Below are positions 10,301-22,300 of a stretch of 64,000 bases of DNA, in pieces (the stretch's first letter is position 1; every line of letters begins with the position of its first letter). Origin of the DNA: Rhynchopus euleeides. Taxonomy: Eukaryota; Euglenozoa; Diplonemea; Diplonemida; Diplonemidae. The notes under the pieces are model-generated. The model was not told where the DNA came from. It saw only the letters and a list, made by a program, of their open reading frames with translations, and searched no databases. A program made the position numbers and the translations under genes. The stretch lies in NCBI GenBank assembly GCA_963210315.1, contig OY723306.1, positions 372,001 through 436,000 on the forward strand, given 5' to 3'.

Positions 10301-13300
10301 AGGCGAGCACCGTCTCCTCGTTCTGGTGCACCAGGCTGACGAGCTGCCCGACGATGGTCGATGCGTGCTTCTCGCTGAGAGAGGCAGCCTCCACCGCAGC
10401 GTCCGTTGCAGCAGCAGGGACAGGCAGGGAGTCCATCAGGCACGACGAACCCGGCAGCGACGGCTTGGTTGCACGCACGTTGAGGGTGGGCATCGTGGTG
10501 ACCTTCAGGTGGCGCAGGTGGTGGAACGTCGTCTCCCCCGCGGCGATCTCCATCGCCTTGGCGATGATCTTGTCGGACTGCTCCAGCACACCCTTGTCCT
10601 TCTGGCTGTCGAGGAACAGCAGCGCAGACGCGTTCCGGTCGTCCATCAGGAAACGCAGGGCGAACATCAGCAGGGCCACAGGCGCCTTCTGCTTCTCCTC
10701 CAGCAGGCGGTGGGGCAGCGACTGCGCCTTCTCCTGCGACGCAACGTCGTGCGCCATCTCCACCAGCTCGGGGTGGGAGGGGATCCTCTCCTTGTACAGG
10801 CGCACGAGCGCACGGCGCAGGTGCTTGCAGCACATCAGCAGCTTGTGCGCAACGTCGACCTGCTCACCCAGGGCACGCTTCATGTCGTACACCGCTGCGG
10901 CGGGGTCGCCCTTCTCGATGACGGCCCACTTCTTCGAGGCCTCAAGCTGTGCCGACATCAGGGAGTTCATCGCGGTGTCCACCATTGGCTCGATGTCCGC
11001 CCACTCCGGCGGCGCCTGGTTGGGCAGCTTCCCGATCACCATCGGCTCGACGTACTCCTTCATGTCGAGACCAAGGTGCTCACCCGAGGCGTCGATGCAG
11101 GCCTGGTCCCACCCGGTGCCGAAGAGGGGCGTGCAGGCGTTGGAGCCGCTTGCGCTCATCGCTTGGTATGCCTGCAGCACCACAACAGCCTTGTTGGTCA
11201 GCTGCTTCTTCTCCGCCTCCTTCAGCTCCGGGGGCGTGTCGAGGAGGAGGCGCACCTCGCGTGCGGCAGCGCTGCCCAGGGCGTCCGGCCCCACCACCAT
11301 GACGAACACGGAGGCTGTCTTGTCGAGGCAGAAGTGGTACAGGTCGTCATGGAGGTCGTCCTGGCCCCTCTCGGAGTCCATCAGGTGGTCGATCGACCTG
11401 TGGCGCACACCGGGGATCTTCTCCAGCATCGTCGGGAAGTCGACGTTCGCAGGGGAGTAGACCACAGAGCGGAGCCAAAGCACCTCGGTGGTGCTCTGGG
11501 ACACCTGGTCCTTCAGGTCCGCAAGGTACCCCGTGAGGGACCAGGGGGCAAGGTCGCGGAAGAAGGCACGGAGGTAGGCAGGGGCGTAGTCGTTCAGGAC
11601 GCGCTGCGCGAGCAGCATGTGGTCCAGCTGGCACACCTGCAGCATCTTGCAGGCCATGCGGCGCCACATGCCTGTCTTGCGGTTGCCGCCGAAGATGAAG
11701 TTCTGCAGCACCTCGTCGGAGGTGATGCGCTTCGAGATCTTCACGATGGCCAGCTTCTTCCCCGTGATGGCCTCCAGCATCAGCGACCCCACCGTCTCCT
11801 TGGGCGAGGCTGTGAACAGGCAGCCGCCGCGGGCCAGCGACAGGGAGGCCTCCAGCTGCTCCGCCTTGGCGCGGAGCTCGCGCAGCTCGACGGCCTGGTC
11901 GGGGAACATGCGCTCGTCGTCCATCTTGTACTGCACGATGTCCTCCACAGAGAGGCTGAACTTCTCCAGGCGGTTGAGGAAGGGCGAGGGCAGCACGTTG
12001 CCCATCCCAGCCAGCTCCTTCTTCGTGACGTGCACGATGCACTGGAAGTCGCGGTGCACCTGCTTGTACTCCAGGGCGGCACCGATGGCGATGGGGACGA
12101 AGTGGTTCACCTCGTTGTTGCCAGAGCAGGACACGACGTAGTTCTGGTTGAAGACGTCGAAGAGGCAGGCGTCGATCTCACGGGTGTTGGTGAGCCACAC
12201 CGTCTTCCCGGTCTCCATCGCTGCGACGATCTGCGAGACGACAGTCACAGGCATCAGCTTGTCGCCCTGCGACAGGGCGGAGAGGGACAGCACCGAGATG
12301 TCCTTGAAGTAGGGGATGTTCATCTGCTTCAGCAGCTGCAGCATCGACCCGTCGTCTGTCGTGTCGACGATCAGTTTGAAACGCACCCACATGTCGTTCA
12401 GGTTCTTCCCGTTCGCCCCCTCCAGGGCACGGTTGTTGTCTGCGATGGAGTCGAGGATCGTCTCCAGGTTGGGGCGCAGCATCTCGCGCAGCGCATTGAT
12501 GGAGTACTGCGGGCCCACCTTGGCCTCGAGGGCCTGCCCGTACACACGGAGCACCTTGTCGAAGAACTCCGTCGGCCCGTTCATGTTACGCTGCAGAGCG
12601 CGTGCCACAACCTTCGGGTTGATGTGGATCATGGTGTCGCCCTCCAGACGGCCCGCCATCTCCTGGTTCCGCCTGACGTACCGCATCAGGTGGAACAGGT
12701 CGCGCAGGCCGTACCACCAGCGGTAGCGCTCGTTCCGGTCATAGCCGACCAGCTCCTCTGTCCCCTCCGCAGAGGGCGGGACCAGCACGTGGAAGGCGTT
12801 GCACAGAACGGAGACCACCTTGGAGCCCTCAGGCGACAGCCCGCTCATGCCGCTGCTGTGCAGGATGCCGGCACACATGTTGGTGAGCTCCTCCGGCGCA
12901 GGCTTGGCCATGTACACCACGATGCAGCGGTTCCCGATGGCGGGGTCGAGGGTGGCGTTGGTCATCAGCACGGAGGCCAGGTTGGCCCCCTCGAGGTAGT
13001 AGTGCAGCACCTTGAGAGCAAACTTGTGTGCGTCCCCCTCACCGCGCACCAGACCCGCCTCGTCGACGAAGAGGAGCGCACGCTTGTTCTTCGCACCCGC
13101 CTCGTCGCACTCCTTCTGCTTCTGGAATGCCTCCTCGCACTTGTTCTTGATCTCCTCCGCAGAGGACTGCGCGCTCCCCTGGTACCTGCAGATGTGCGAG
13201 ATGTGGCAGAAGTCCTTCCAGAACTCACCAGTCCCAGTCATGTTGTCGCGGATGATGTTGTTCGACAGCGTCTTCGACGTCCCGGGCGCACCCTCCAGGA

Positions 13301-16300
13301 TGACGGCCAGACGGATGTGGAAGCAGACCATCTGCACGAACAGGTTCTCCATCAGGCCCATGTGGGCGTACACCGCCTCCGGCAGCACCAGGTGCTGCGA
13401 CGCGCAGAAGTACCACACCGCTTTCTTCGCGATGCTGGCGAACGACACGTCCTGTGCCAGCGGCGCGATGTTGCCACGGTCCGCCTCGATGGTGACGATG
13501 CTCGGGTCCTTGCTCTCCTTGGCGAGCAGCTCCAGCACCTCCGTCAGGCGCTCCGAGAGTTCGGCACGCTCATCCGGGGGGAAGCGGAAGTAGTAGCTCA
13601 CGGCAATGCCCAGCAGCATCGCAGAGAGCGACCGGTTCCACACGTTGGTCGTGCTCTTCCCGTCCAGGGTGAAGTCGAGGCCCTGCTTGAAGAAGAAGTC
13701 GAACAGCTTCATCGTCCTGTGGATGTCACGCTGCGACACGGTGGAGCGCTTGTTCTGCATCCTCACCTGCGCGAACTTGTGCGCAGCAAGCAGCAGCCGC
13801 GACAGCCCCTGGATCTGGTTGGGGCGGATGTCCGCAGAGAACAGGTTGCGCGACTGCTTGATCAGACGCATGATGAACATGTCGCGCTGCCCCTCCGCCA
13901 GCTGGCGCCACGGCACCACGTGGTTCATCAGCGACGGGGGCATCGGTGTCACGTCGAACCCGAGCTGCTGCTCCGACGCATCCTGTGCGTCGCCCTCCGA
14001 CAGACCCTCCAGCTTCGAGTCCTTCTTCGAAGGGTTGACCGCACCCACAAATGCGATGTTCTCGGGGATGCGCCCCTGCAGCTGCGGGTAGGCGTCCTCC
14101 CACTTCCACCAGTAGCGGTCCACCACAATGCGCTTCACCAGCCCAAGCATCTTCGTCGCGTTCATCTCGTCGATCATGATCATGAACCGGATGCTGGGGC
14201 ACTCGGCGGCGCGCTTCAGGGTGGGCAGCATCTGGTCGAAGAGCATCTGCTGTGTCATGTCGTAGCGCATCAGGATGAACAGAGTGGTCGGCTCGCGCTG
14301 CAGGTCCACGACACGCGACAGGGTCTTGGCCAGCGACTCGCCCATCGCCTTCGTGTCGGTCCCACGGCTGCCAGTGTCGGCGAGCTCGGCAAGCAGGTCG
14401 GGGGCGACCTTCAGGATGGGCGACTTCGAAATCTCCTCACGCACCATCTCCTTCACCATGCGGCAGAGGCGCTCCGCCTTGCCCTTCAGGAGCGGCACGG
14501 CGTTGCGGGCCCAGTTCTGCATCGCCTCGTACTTGTGGCGGCGGGAGAGCACCTTGGTGAAGTCGTCGTAGACAGCACCCGCAAGCTCACGCATGCGCTC
14601 CGAGGACAGACGCGCCTCCATCTGCTGCACCATCTCCAGCGACAGGAACCCACCGCTGACACGGCTGAGCTCCTTCGTCAGCTCCTCGATGGACTTGCGG
14701 ATGTCCTCGATGGAGGCCTTGGGGTCGAACAGCGATGCGGCAGCCGCCTTCAGCGCAGGCTTCTTGTCGTCCTTGATGACCTTTGCCACGTCCGGGAAGG
14801 AAGCCTCGTCCTTGATGCACGGCCCAATGCACTCCAGCAGACCCTCACGCACGTAGTCCAGACCCTTGAAGTTCTTCCGCTCCACCAGCTTGTCCAGGCA
14901 GTCCAGCACGTTCTGGTAGGGCTTCACGTGCTCAGCACCCCACACAACAGCCTTCCCGTTGATGCGCACATCCGACTCGTTGTCGGAGAACAGGTGCTTG
15001 AGCTTCTTGTCCGTGCGGAGGAACACGTTGATCGCACTCTGCAGGTCACGGAAGCCAGTGCGCTTCTGCGCGTTGGCCTGGCGGGTCGGCAGGTGCAGCA
15101 GCTCCGACAGGATCATGATGGCGTACGACTTGCCTGTGCCCGAGGGGCCCTGCAGGATGGCGGGGTCGTTAAGGTCGATGTGTGTCGACAGCTGGATCAG
15201 CTTCTGCAGGAAGTCGGGGATCAGAACGTAGCTCTTGTCACGCAGGCACCCGACGGCCAGCTTGGTGTCCACCATCAGCTCGTCGCACAGCATCTCCAGC
15301 AGGCGGTGGAAGGGCGCGTCCTTGCTGCTCTTCTCCGCGTTGGGGATCACGACACCCTCGCGAGACATGGCACGCAGGTTGCGCTCAATGTCCTGCCACA
15401 TCTTGTCCAGAGCGGTCTTCAGGTCCACTGGGAGCTTCCCGGACAGAAGCATGTGGTCGGTGTACTTCTTGATATCACCCGGCTCACAGATCACGTGGTA
15501 GTGGTCGTTCCGCGTCGGTGCCACGAAGTGTCCCATCTCGTGGATGATCCCCTCTGCCAGCACGAGGCACGACGAGGTCCCTGACAGGTTGCGCGGCCTG
15601 TCCTTGTTCGCAGGGTTGAACTTGCGGAACTTGTTGATGGCGTACTTCAGGGCCCTCGTGATGAAGCGCGCGGTGAGGGGCTCCAACAAGGCCTTGAAGG
15701 AACTGTACTCCTCGGAGTCCAGCGGGGGGGCCTTGTTCATCCCCAGCGCGAGCATCCGCACCAGCGTGTCATCGTCGACACGCTTCACGGTGGTCACGTA
15801 CTCACGGAGGAACTTCAGCAGCGCTGCCGCGTCGTGGTGGTGGTTCAGGTTGTACTCAGGCAGCTTGCCCTGCTTCGCCAGGCCCTGGCAGGCCAGGATG
15901 GTGATCTCCGAGGTGCCGTCAGGGCGGATCCACGGCACGTTCACCACGTGGCCCACCTCCTTCTCGGGGGGGCGCTGGAACTCCACGACCAGGTGCCAGC
16001 CGTTGGGGGTCAGCGACGCGGACAGCCCCGAGTTGCTCTGGATGCGGCCGAGGAAGATCAGCGAGTCGAGCACCTGGTTGACCAGGCTGGGCTTGGTGTC
16101 GTGCCCGACGTGCACCAGCAGCACACCCTCGGGCCTGCGCAGCGGGTCCATCAGGCGCTGGCACACCTCGCACAGCGAGTCGGTGGTGGAGTCCAGGTCC
16201 AGGCGGGTGGCGGTCGCGCCACTGCCCCACGTCCCCTTCACGATCTCCGCCTCGATGGCGAAGGTCTTGCCGGTGCCCGAGTCCTGCGCGTAGTAGGTGA

Positions 16301-19300
16301 TGGACTTGAACTTGTTGAGGGTCGCGGCGCGCTGCAGGGCCCACTTCTTCCACCTCATGTCGCACATCGTGTCGACATTCTCGATCGTCTCGTCCGTCCC
16401 GTCGCCGCCGGTCACAACCGCCAGCATCTCCTTCTCGGTGGAGCGGTTGTCCTCGATGCACGCACGGATCAGGTTGCGCGACTCGGAGTGCAGCGCCTGC
16501 AGGTTGAGCACCACCATACGCCCCTTCTTGAGGTGCTGGAAGAGCGACACAAACGCAGTGGCATCCTCCTCCAGCGTGGAGTCCGTGCAGTCCAGCACGT
16601 GGTACGGCCGCACCTCCTTGTCGAACAGGCTGAGCCCGAACAGCTTCCTGTCGGCAACAGGGATGCGGCTGGTGTCCACGATGGCACCCTCGATAGTCCT
16701 CCCCAGGACCTGCCCGTAGCGGGGGGCGTTCTTGTCGAAGTTCCGGATGATGCGAGGGTCGATCATGCTGCCCTTCACCTGGCGCAGCAGCACACCGATG
16801 CGCTGCAGCTGGCTCAGCGCACTCCGCCGCACAGACTGCTTTGCGTCCTCCCCGTCCCTCCAGCCGACACGCAGCTCGATCCCGCTGTCCGCACCCTCTG
16901 CGGCCTTGACGAGTGCGCGGCGCAGGTCGGGCCCCTTGACCCACATGTCGCACGCCTTGTTGATGATGTGGCACCCAGCAAGCTCGTCCGACGTCATCAT
17001 GTCGGCATCCAGGTCCGACGCACCGACGGGGTGGATGTGGGTCTCGATGTTGACAACAGGGCGCAGCTCCTTCACAGCCACACCGGCGTCGGCCGCCGCG
17101 TCCCACCCTGCGCCGAACTCGGCCTTCGACCAGCACAGCGAGCGGGAGTCCTTCTTGAGGGGCACCTCCTTGTAGCAGGGTGCGATGCGCAGGCGCATGT
17201 CGGAGCTCCACGAGCTGCCGTTGCCCCAGTGCCACGCGGTGCAGCAGTGCGGCAGCTCCTCGGGGTTGGACGAGCTGTAGTAGGCCTGCACGGAGGAGGC
17301 GGTCTCCTGCACCTTGATGTCGGTGATGACCCAGCGCCGCACCACCTTGCTCCAGAACAGCATGTGGGAGCGGTTGGCGTACCACACCTTGCCGCCACGC
17401 ATCCCGTCCTGCTTGTTGAGGATGCCGCCAGGCTGCACAGGCGTCACCACACGCACAGCCTCCGGCACAGGCTGGAACCCGCGCACCGTGGTCCACTTCA
17501 GGCTGCTCGACCCCAGGTCCAGCTTGGCGTCGATTGCCGAGGAGAAGGCGACGGGGCGGTCCGAGGGGTCCGCAACACACCACCTCCCGTTCCAGTGGAA
17601 GACCTGGAAGCGCCCGTCCTGCCTGATGTAGGTCGGGGTGTGGCGCTCGTAGAGCCCGTCGGCAGGGCCCACCGGCACGACGCCCTTCCGAGGCTGGACG
17701 GTCTTGTTCTTGGCGTCGCGCGTGCCGCGGATCACCACTGCAGGCGAGCCGTGCACGGCAGACGTCTCCTCCTCCAGCAGCGTCACCTCTGTGGCAGGGG
17801 CGGTCCCGTCGAAGAAGACGTACGGCACCAGGGGACCTTCGGCCCGCGGGAAGTCAGGGAGTGTCGCAGTGTGCACCAGACGCTGCTGGTCGCGGATCAC
17901 GTCCACCGTACCTTCGCCCAGGTCGATGGTGAACTGGTATGTGATGGTCTGGTCCAGGAGGCGGGTCGTGCTCTCCTTGGGCACCTTCCCGGTGGTGGCA
18001 ACCGTGCCAGGCTCCTGCAGGTTGTACACGCTCCCGTTGTCCAGCACCGTCATACCGAAGAAGGAGAACCCCTCCTTCACCTTCTCCTTCAGGTCCACGC
18101 CAGGCGGTGCCACACCGATGTGCACCTTGTCGTTCTTCTCACGCGCCTTCAGGCTGACCTGGAACTTGTGGGGGCCAGGCCCACGGAACACCGTGTTGCC
18201 CACGGCACCAGCCGCAGTGGTCCCCGCCTTCTTCGAGATGGTCCGCCCGTCGTTGGTGATGTTGATGTCCTTCGAGTCGATGCGCGTCGCGTTCCACTTC
18301 AGCACCTCGGTGATGGGGGCGCCGTTGCAGATGGTGGCAGTGCAGCCACGCTCCTTCAGGTAGACACAGGGGCGCAGGTCGTTGACATCCACGTCGGTGA
18401 ACATCGCACCCAGCTCCACGTCGTTCAGCTTGAAGGAGATACGCTGGTGCTGCCGCGAGTGGGTCACGGTGATGACATCACCAGACTTGAAGGGCTTCGT
18501 CAGGGACACGTCACGCGCGTCGTGGCGCAGCACACCCCCACGCAGGTACCAGTACGCCAGGCCCTTGTTGCTCCCGGTATCAGCCTCCGACACGCGGAAG
18601 TCGATGTTGGGGCGGCACAGACCCACACGCGCACCCTGCACGTCCCCCTCCAGCAGCACACGCCAGGTGCACGCGATGCCTGGCGCCCCAGAGAAGGCGA
18701 TAGAGGGCTGCTGCCCACGCATCTTCGTGATGCTGCGCCCGTTCTCCGAGATGTCCATCTGCGACGGGGCAGATGCGGCGTTCCACACCCACGGGCTCTG
18801 CACCTCCACAATGAACCCATCCTTCACGTGCTTCTTCGCCCCGCCGGTCGACCCGGTGTTCTTGAAGAAGTCGATGATCTCGCGGTTCCCCTTCAGCTCG
18901 TCGCCCTCCGCAGTCGTCACCGAGATGATCTTCATACCACGCTCGAACCCGAGGCTCCCCCACAGCGACTCCAGCAGCACACCACCCACGAACAGGCTCT
19001 TCCCCGTCTTCGACTCCGTCACATCCAGGTTGGGGATCTTCGTGTTGTCGGGGGCGCTCACCCGCACCTGCTGCAGCAGAGGGCGTGCGTCGGAAGACCA
19101 GTTCCGGCTCTCCGCGTGCGCACCGTCGATCTGCACCCTCACGGGGCTCGGGTTGGAGCTGAGCAGGCCGTGCTGGTCGGGCTCCACCCACCCGTCCATC
19201 GCCCACGGCTCCAGAGAGCTGTCGTGCTCCGAGCATGACGCCAGCAGCTGCTGCCCGTCGAACTGCGGCTTGGAGTAGACAGACCACCCGTTGGACACCG

Positions 19301-22300
19301 GGATGAGGGTCGCCCCGTCGACACGCGCATACGTGTAGAGCCCCTTGCGGTACTCCCCATCGGCAACACCGCACCCCGTCAGCTTCAGCGGGTGCGGGTC
19401 ATCCGGCAGCGGGTTGCGCTGCGGGAGGCGCACGGCGAGGCACGCCGTCAGCTGCGGGCTCATCTCCTGCAGCGTTGCCTCCAGCACCTCGCTGGTGGTC
19501 ACCGTCACCTGCTGCCCGCGACGCAGGGGGCGGGTGCGCGTGTCGCGCCACGGCAGCACCATGCGCTGTGCCTCCTCCTGGGTCAGGTCGCCCGACGAGC
19601 TCACCCCACGCAGCAGCTCGGCCATACGGATCAGCTCTGCAGGGGTCAGGCACGCCAGGGAGGGGTGCTGCTCGCAGGCCTCGTGGAAGACAGACACCTG
19701 CCCTGCAGACACGGCAGCCCACTGCCCGACGAGCGAGCGCAGCATGAGGTTGACCTTGCCACCCTCGTTGTGGCGGAAGGTGATCTTGCGGGAGCGGAAC
19801 TCGATGTGCCCCTCGCCGAACAGCACGCAGACCGTGTTGAAGACACGCAGCACCTCGCGTGCCTGCATCCGGAACACATCCAGCGCATCGTCGAGGTTCC
19901 ACTGCAGCGTCGCACGGTAGACAATGTCCTGGTACTCAGGGCCAGACTTCATCACCCCTCCGAACTCGCACTTCAGCGAGGGGGTGCCTGTGGGGGGAAG
20001 GTCGACCACAACCAGGGCAGGCTCCTGGTCAACATCCATCGCGTCCGCCTCCACGTCGTCCGTCTCTGCAGGCGGCATGCCTGCAGCAGCCCTGCAGTGG
20101 GAGATCAGACGGTCGGTCGCACCGTTCTGCTCCTTGATCATCTTCTCCAGCCCGTCCACCTGGTCTGCGGTGTTGATGCGCTCCAGGTTCGCCTGGATCT
20201 GCCGCACCACCACGTCGTTTGCGAAGTGCTTGTTGAGCATGTCCCAGAACCCGTCGGGGGTGCGGGTGTCGAGCGAGGTCCTGTTGTTGATGGGGGCACG
20301 CAGGGAGGCGGACTTCACCACGTCGTCCACCGTGGGCTTCCCCTTCAGCCCGGCCTCCGCGCGCTCCTCCTCAAGCTCCTTCGTGCGCTCCGCGAAGGAG
20401 TTATGGTGCACCATCGACGCAGCGACGAAGGGGTTGATGTACGACACGCAGTTGAGGAAGGTCTGGAACGAGGCGTGCTGCAGGTCCCGCGCGTTCGTCA
20501 GCACGTTGGCCAGCCCCTCGTCCTGCGCCTGGGGGTGCTCGCGTGTGAACTCCACAATCTTTTCGCACTTCAGCATGGTGGAGATGATCTCCAGCGCCTC
20601 AGGCTTGCACCCACCGGACACCTCACGGATCGCCTGCGCACGGTCAGCCGCATCACGCAGCTTCGTGGTGTCCATGTCGGCATCCAGCAGCAGCGACTTC
20701 TCCTTCTCGTTGAAGAAGTGCGGCTGCAGGCGCAGGTCACGCGGGCACTTCTTGTCGTCGGCGAGGGTGCGGAAGGACTCCAGCCCGTTGATCATGTACC
20801 GCAGGGGCAGTGCCCCGTCCACAAGGGACTCAGCAACATCCTGCTTCACGCCCAGCTCGAGCAGCAGGTTGACCTCCTGCCGCTTGCGCTCGCCCTGCAG
20901 GTGGCCATCCGTCGGGTTCATGCGTGCCGTGGCGATGCCGATGGGCGTGTCGAGGGTGAACTTCGAGAGGTTCTTCTTCAGCTGGTCGAAGATGCGCGGC
21001 ATGTCGCTGAGGGTCGTCGTCTTCCCCTCCACTGCGGACGCCAGGAAGTGGGCCCGCAGCAGCGGCGACAGCACCGCGTCCTGGATGTCCCAGGCAGGCC
21101 CCAGGGTGCGCTTGCCCTCCTCCACAGTGGACTCAAGGTCGCACAGGTCGACCAGGTCGCTCTCACGGATCTTCTGCTCGATGTCGCGCATCCTGCGGGC
21201 GTCCTCCGAAACACCCCAGTGCTCCATCAGCTCACGGCAGAGGTGCAGCGTCGTCTCCAGCTCCTTCCGGGGCACGCGGAAGCTTGTGGGGTCCAGGTTG
21301 GAGGGGAACACCACCTTGTTGTCGGCGTAGATCGGCCTGTAGTTCTGCATCAGCCCGAAGGCACGGGCGGACACCTTCCGGGTGTCGAGGTTGTTCTGCA
21401 GCAGCTTCGACTCGCGTGCCACGCTGTCGATGAAGGTGCCAAGGATGGAGTAGTGCCCCTTCAGGGCGCGCAGCTTCGTCAGCGACACCGGCACGCTGTT
21501 CCACCTCACAGGGCGCTGCGAGCTGTAGGCCTTCAGCAGGATCTTCGCGGCATGCATGCGCAGGTCGCGCAGGTCAGCCAGGCTCCTCCCATGCGAAGTG
21601 GCAAGCACCCACTTGTCCAGCACAGGCAGCAGCTTCTCTGTCGAGGTCTTCTTCACGACCTGCTTGCAGCACGCCTCCCACAGGCGCAGGATGGGCCCGT
21701 AGAACGGATCATCCGTCCCGACCTGCAGGTTGGGGAAGATGGTGCGGATCGTCGAGCAGGCGTCATTCGTGGTGGTCTCGATCTCCTTGTGCAGCCCCTC
21801 GCAGCCCCAGCCGGAGATGCGCTCCGCCAGCTGCGGGAAGGTGCCCTTGTTGGCCTGGTCGCCCCACTCGCAGATGGGGCGCACAGCGGGTGGGCCCGTC
21901 AGCTCGAAGCGGGAGGGGATCCACTTGTGGCTCTGGTCGCGCATCCACTTCCCGACGTAGGTTCCTGAGGCTGTGCGCTGGAGCTCGACAGTGTACTGCA
22001 CCTCACGGGTGGATTCCTCCTCGAAGCCGTGCTCGTTGGCAACGGGGCGCTCCTGCAGCATGATGAAGCGGAGGCCGTCTTCCTCGTAGCGGATCTCGCG
22101 CAGCGTGCAGGGGTGCAGCTCCGGGGTGTTGAAGCGCACGTGGTGCCCGTGGATGGTGAACCCATCGGGGTGGGTCTTGTGCCCCAGGCCGTTGTGCCAC
22201 GTCCAAGTACCGTCAAAGTCATGGCACGACACCTTGTTCAGCGACTGCAGCACCGCCAGCGGGTCCTTCACCTTCCCCGTCTCCCCCTTTGCAACAGCCT

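Noticed and set aside
7731-15584. A 2,617-codon plus-strand open frame, and others at 15834-19238 and 19392-21968, opposite the RNF213-like gene
   Set aside because: They are rich in Arg, His, Leu and Val with no recognisable domain, as expected for the complement of a GC3-biased gene. The AAA and SPRY motifs are all on the other strand.
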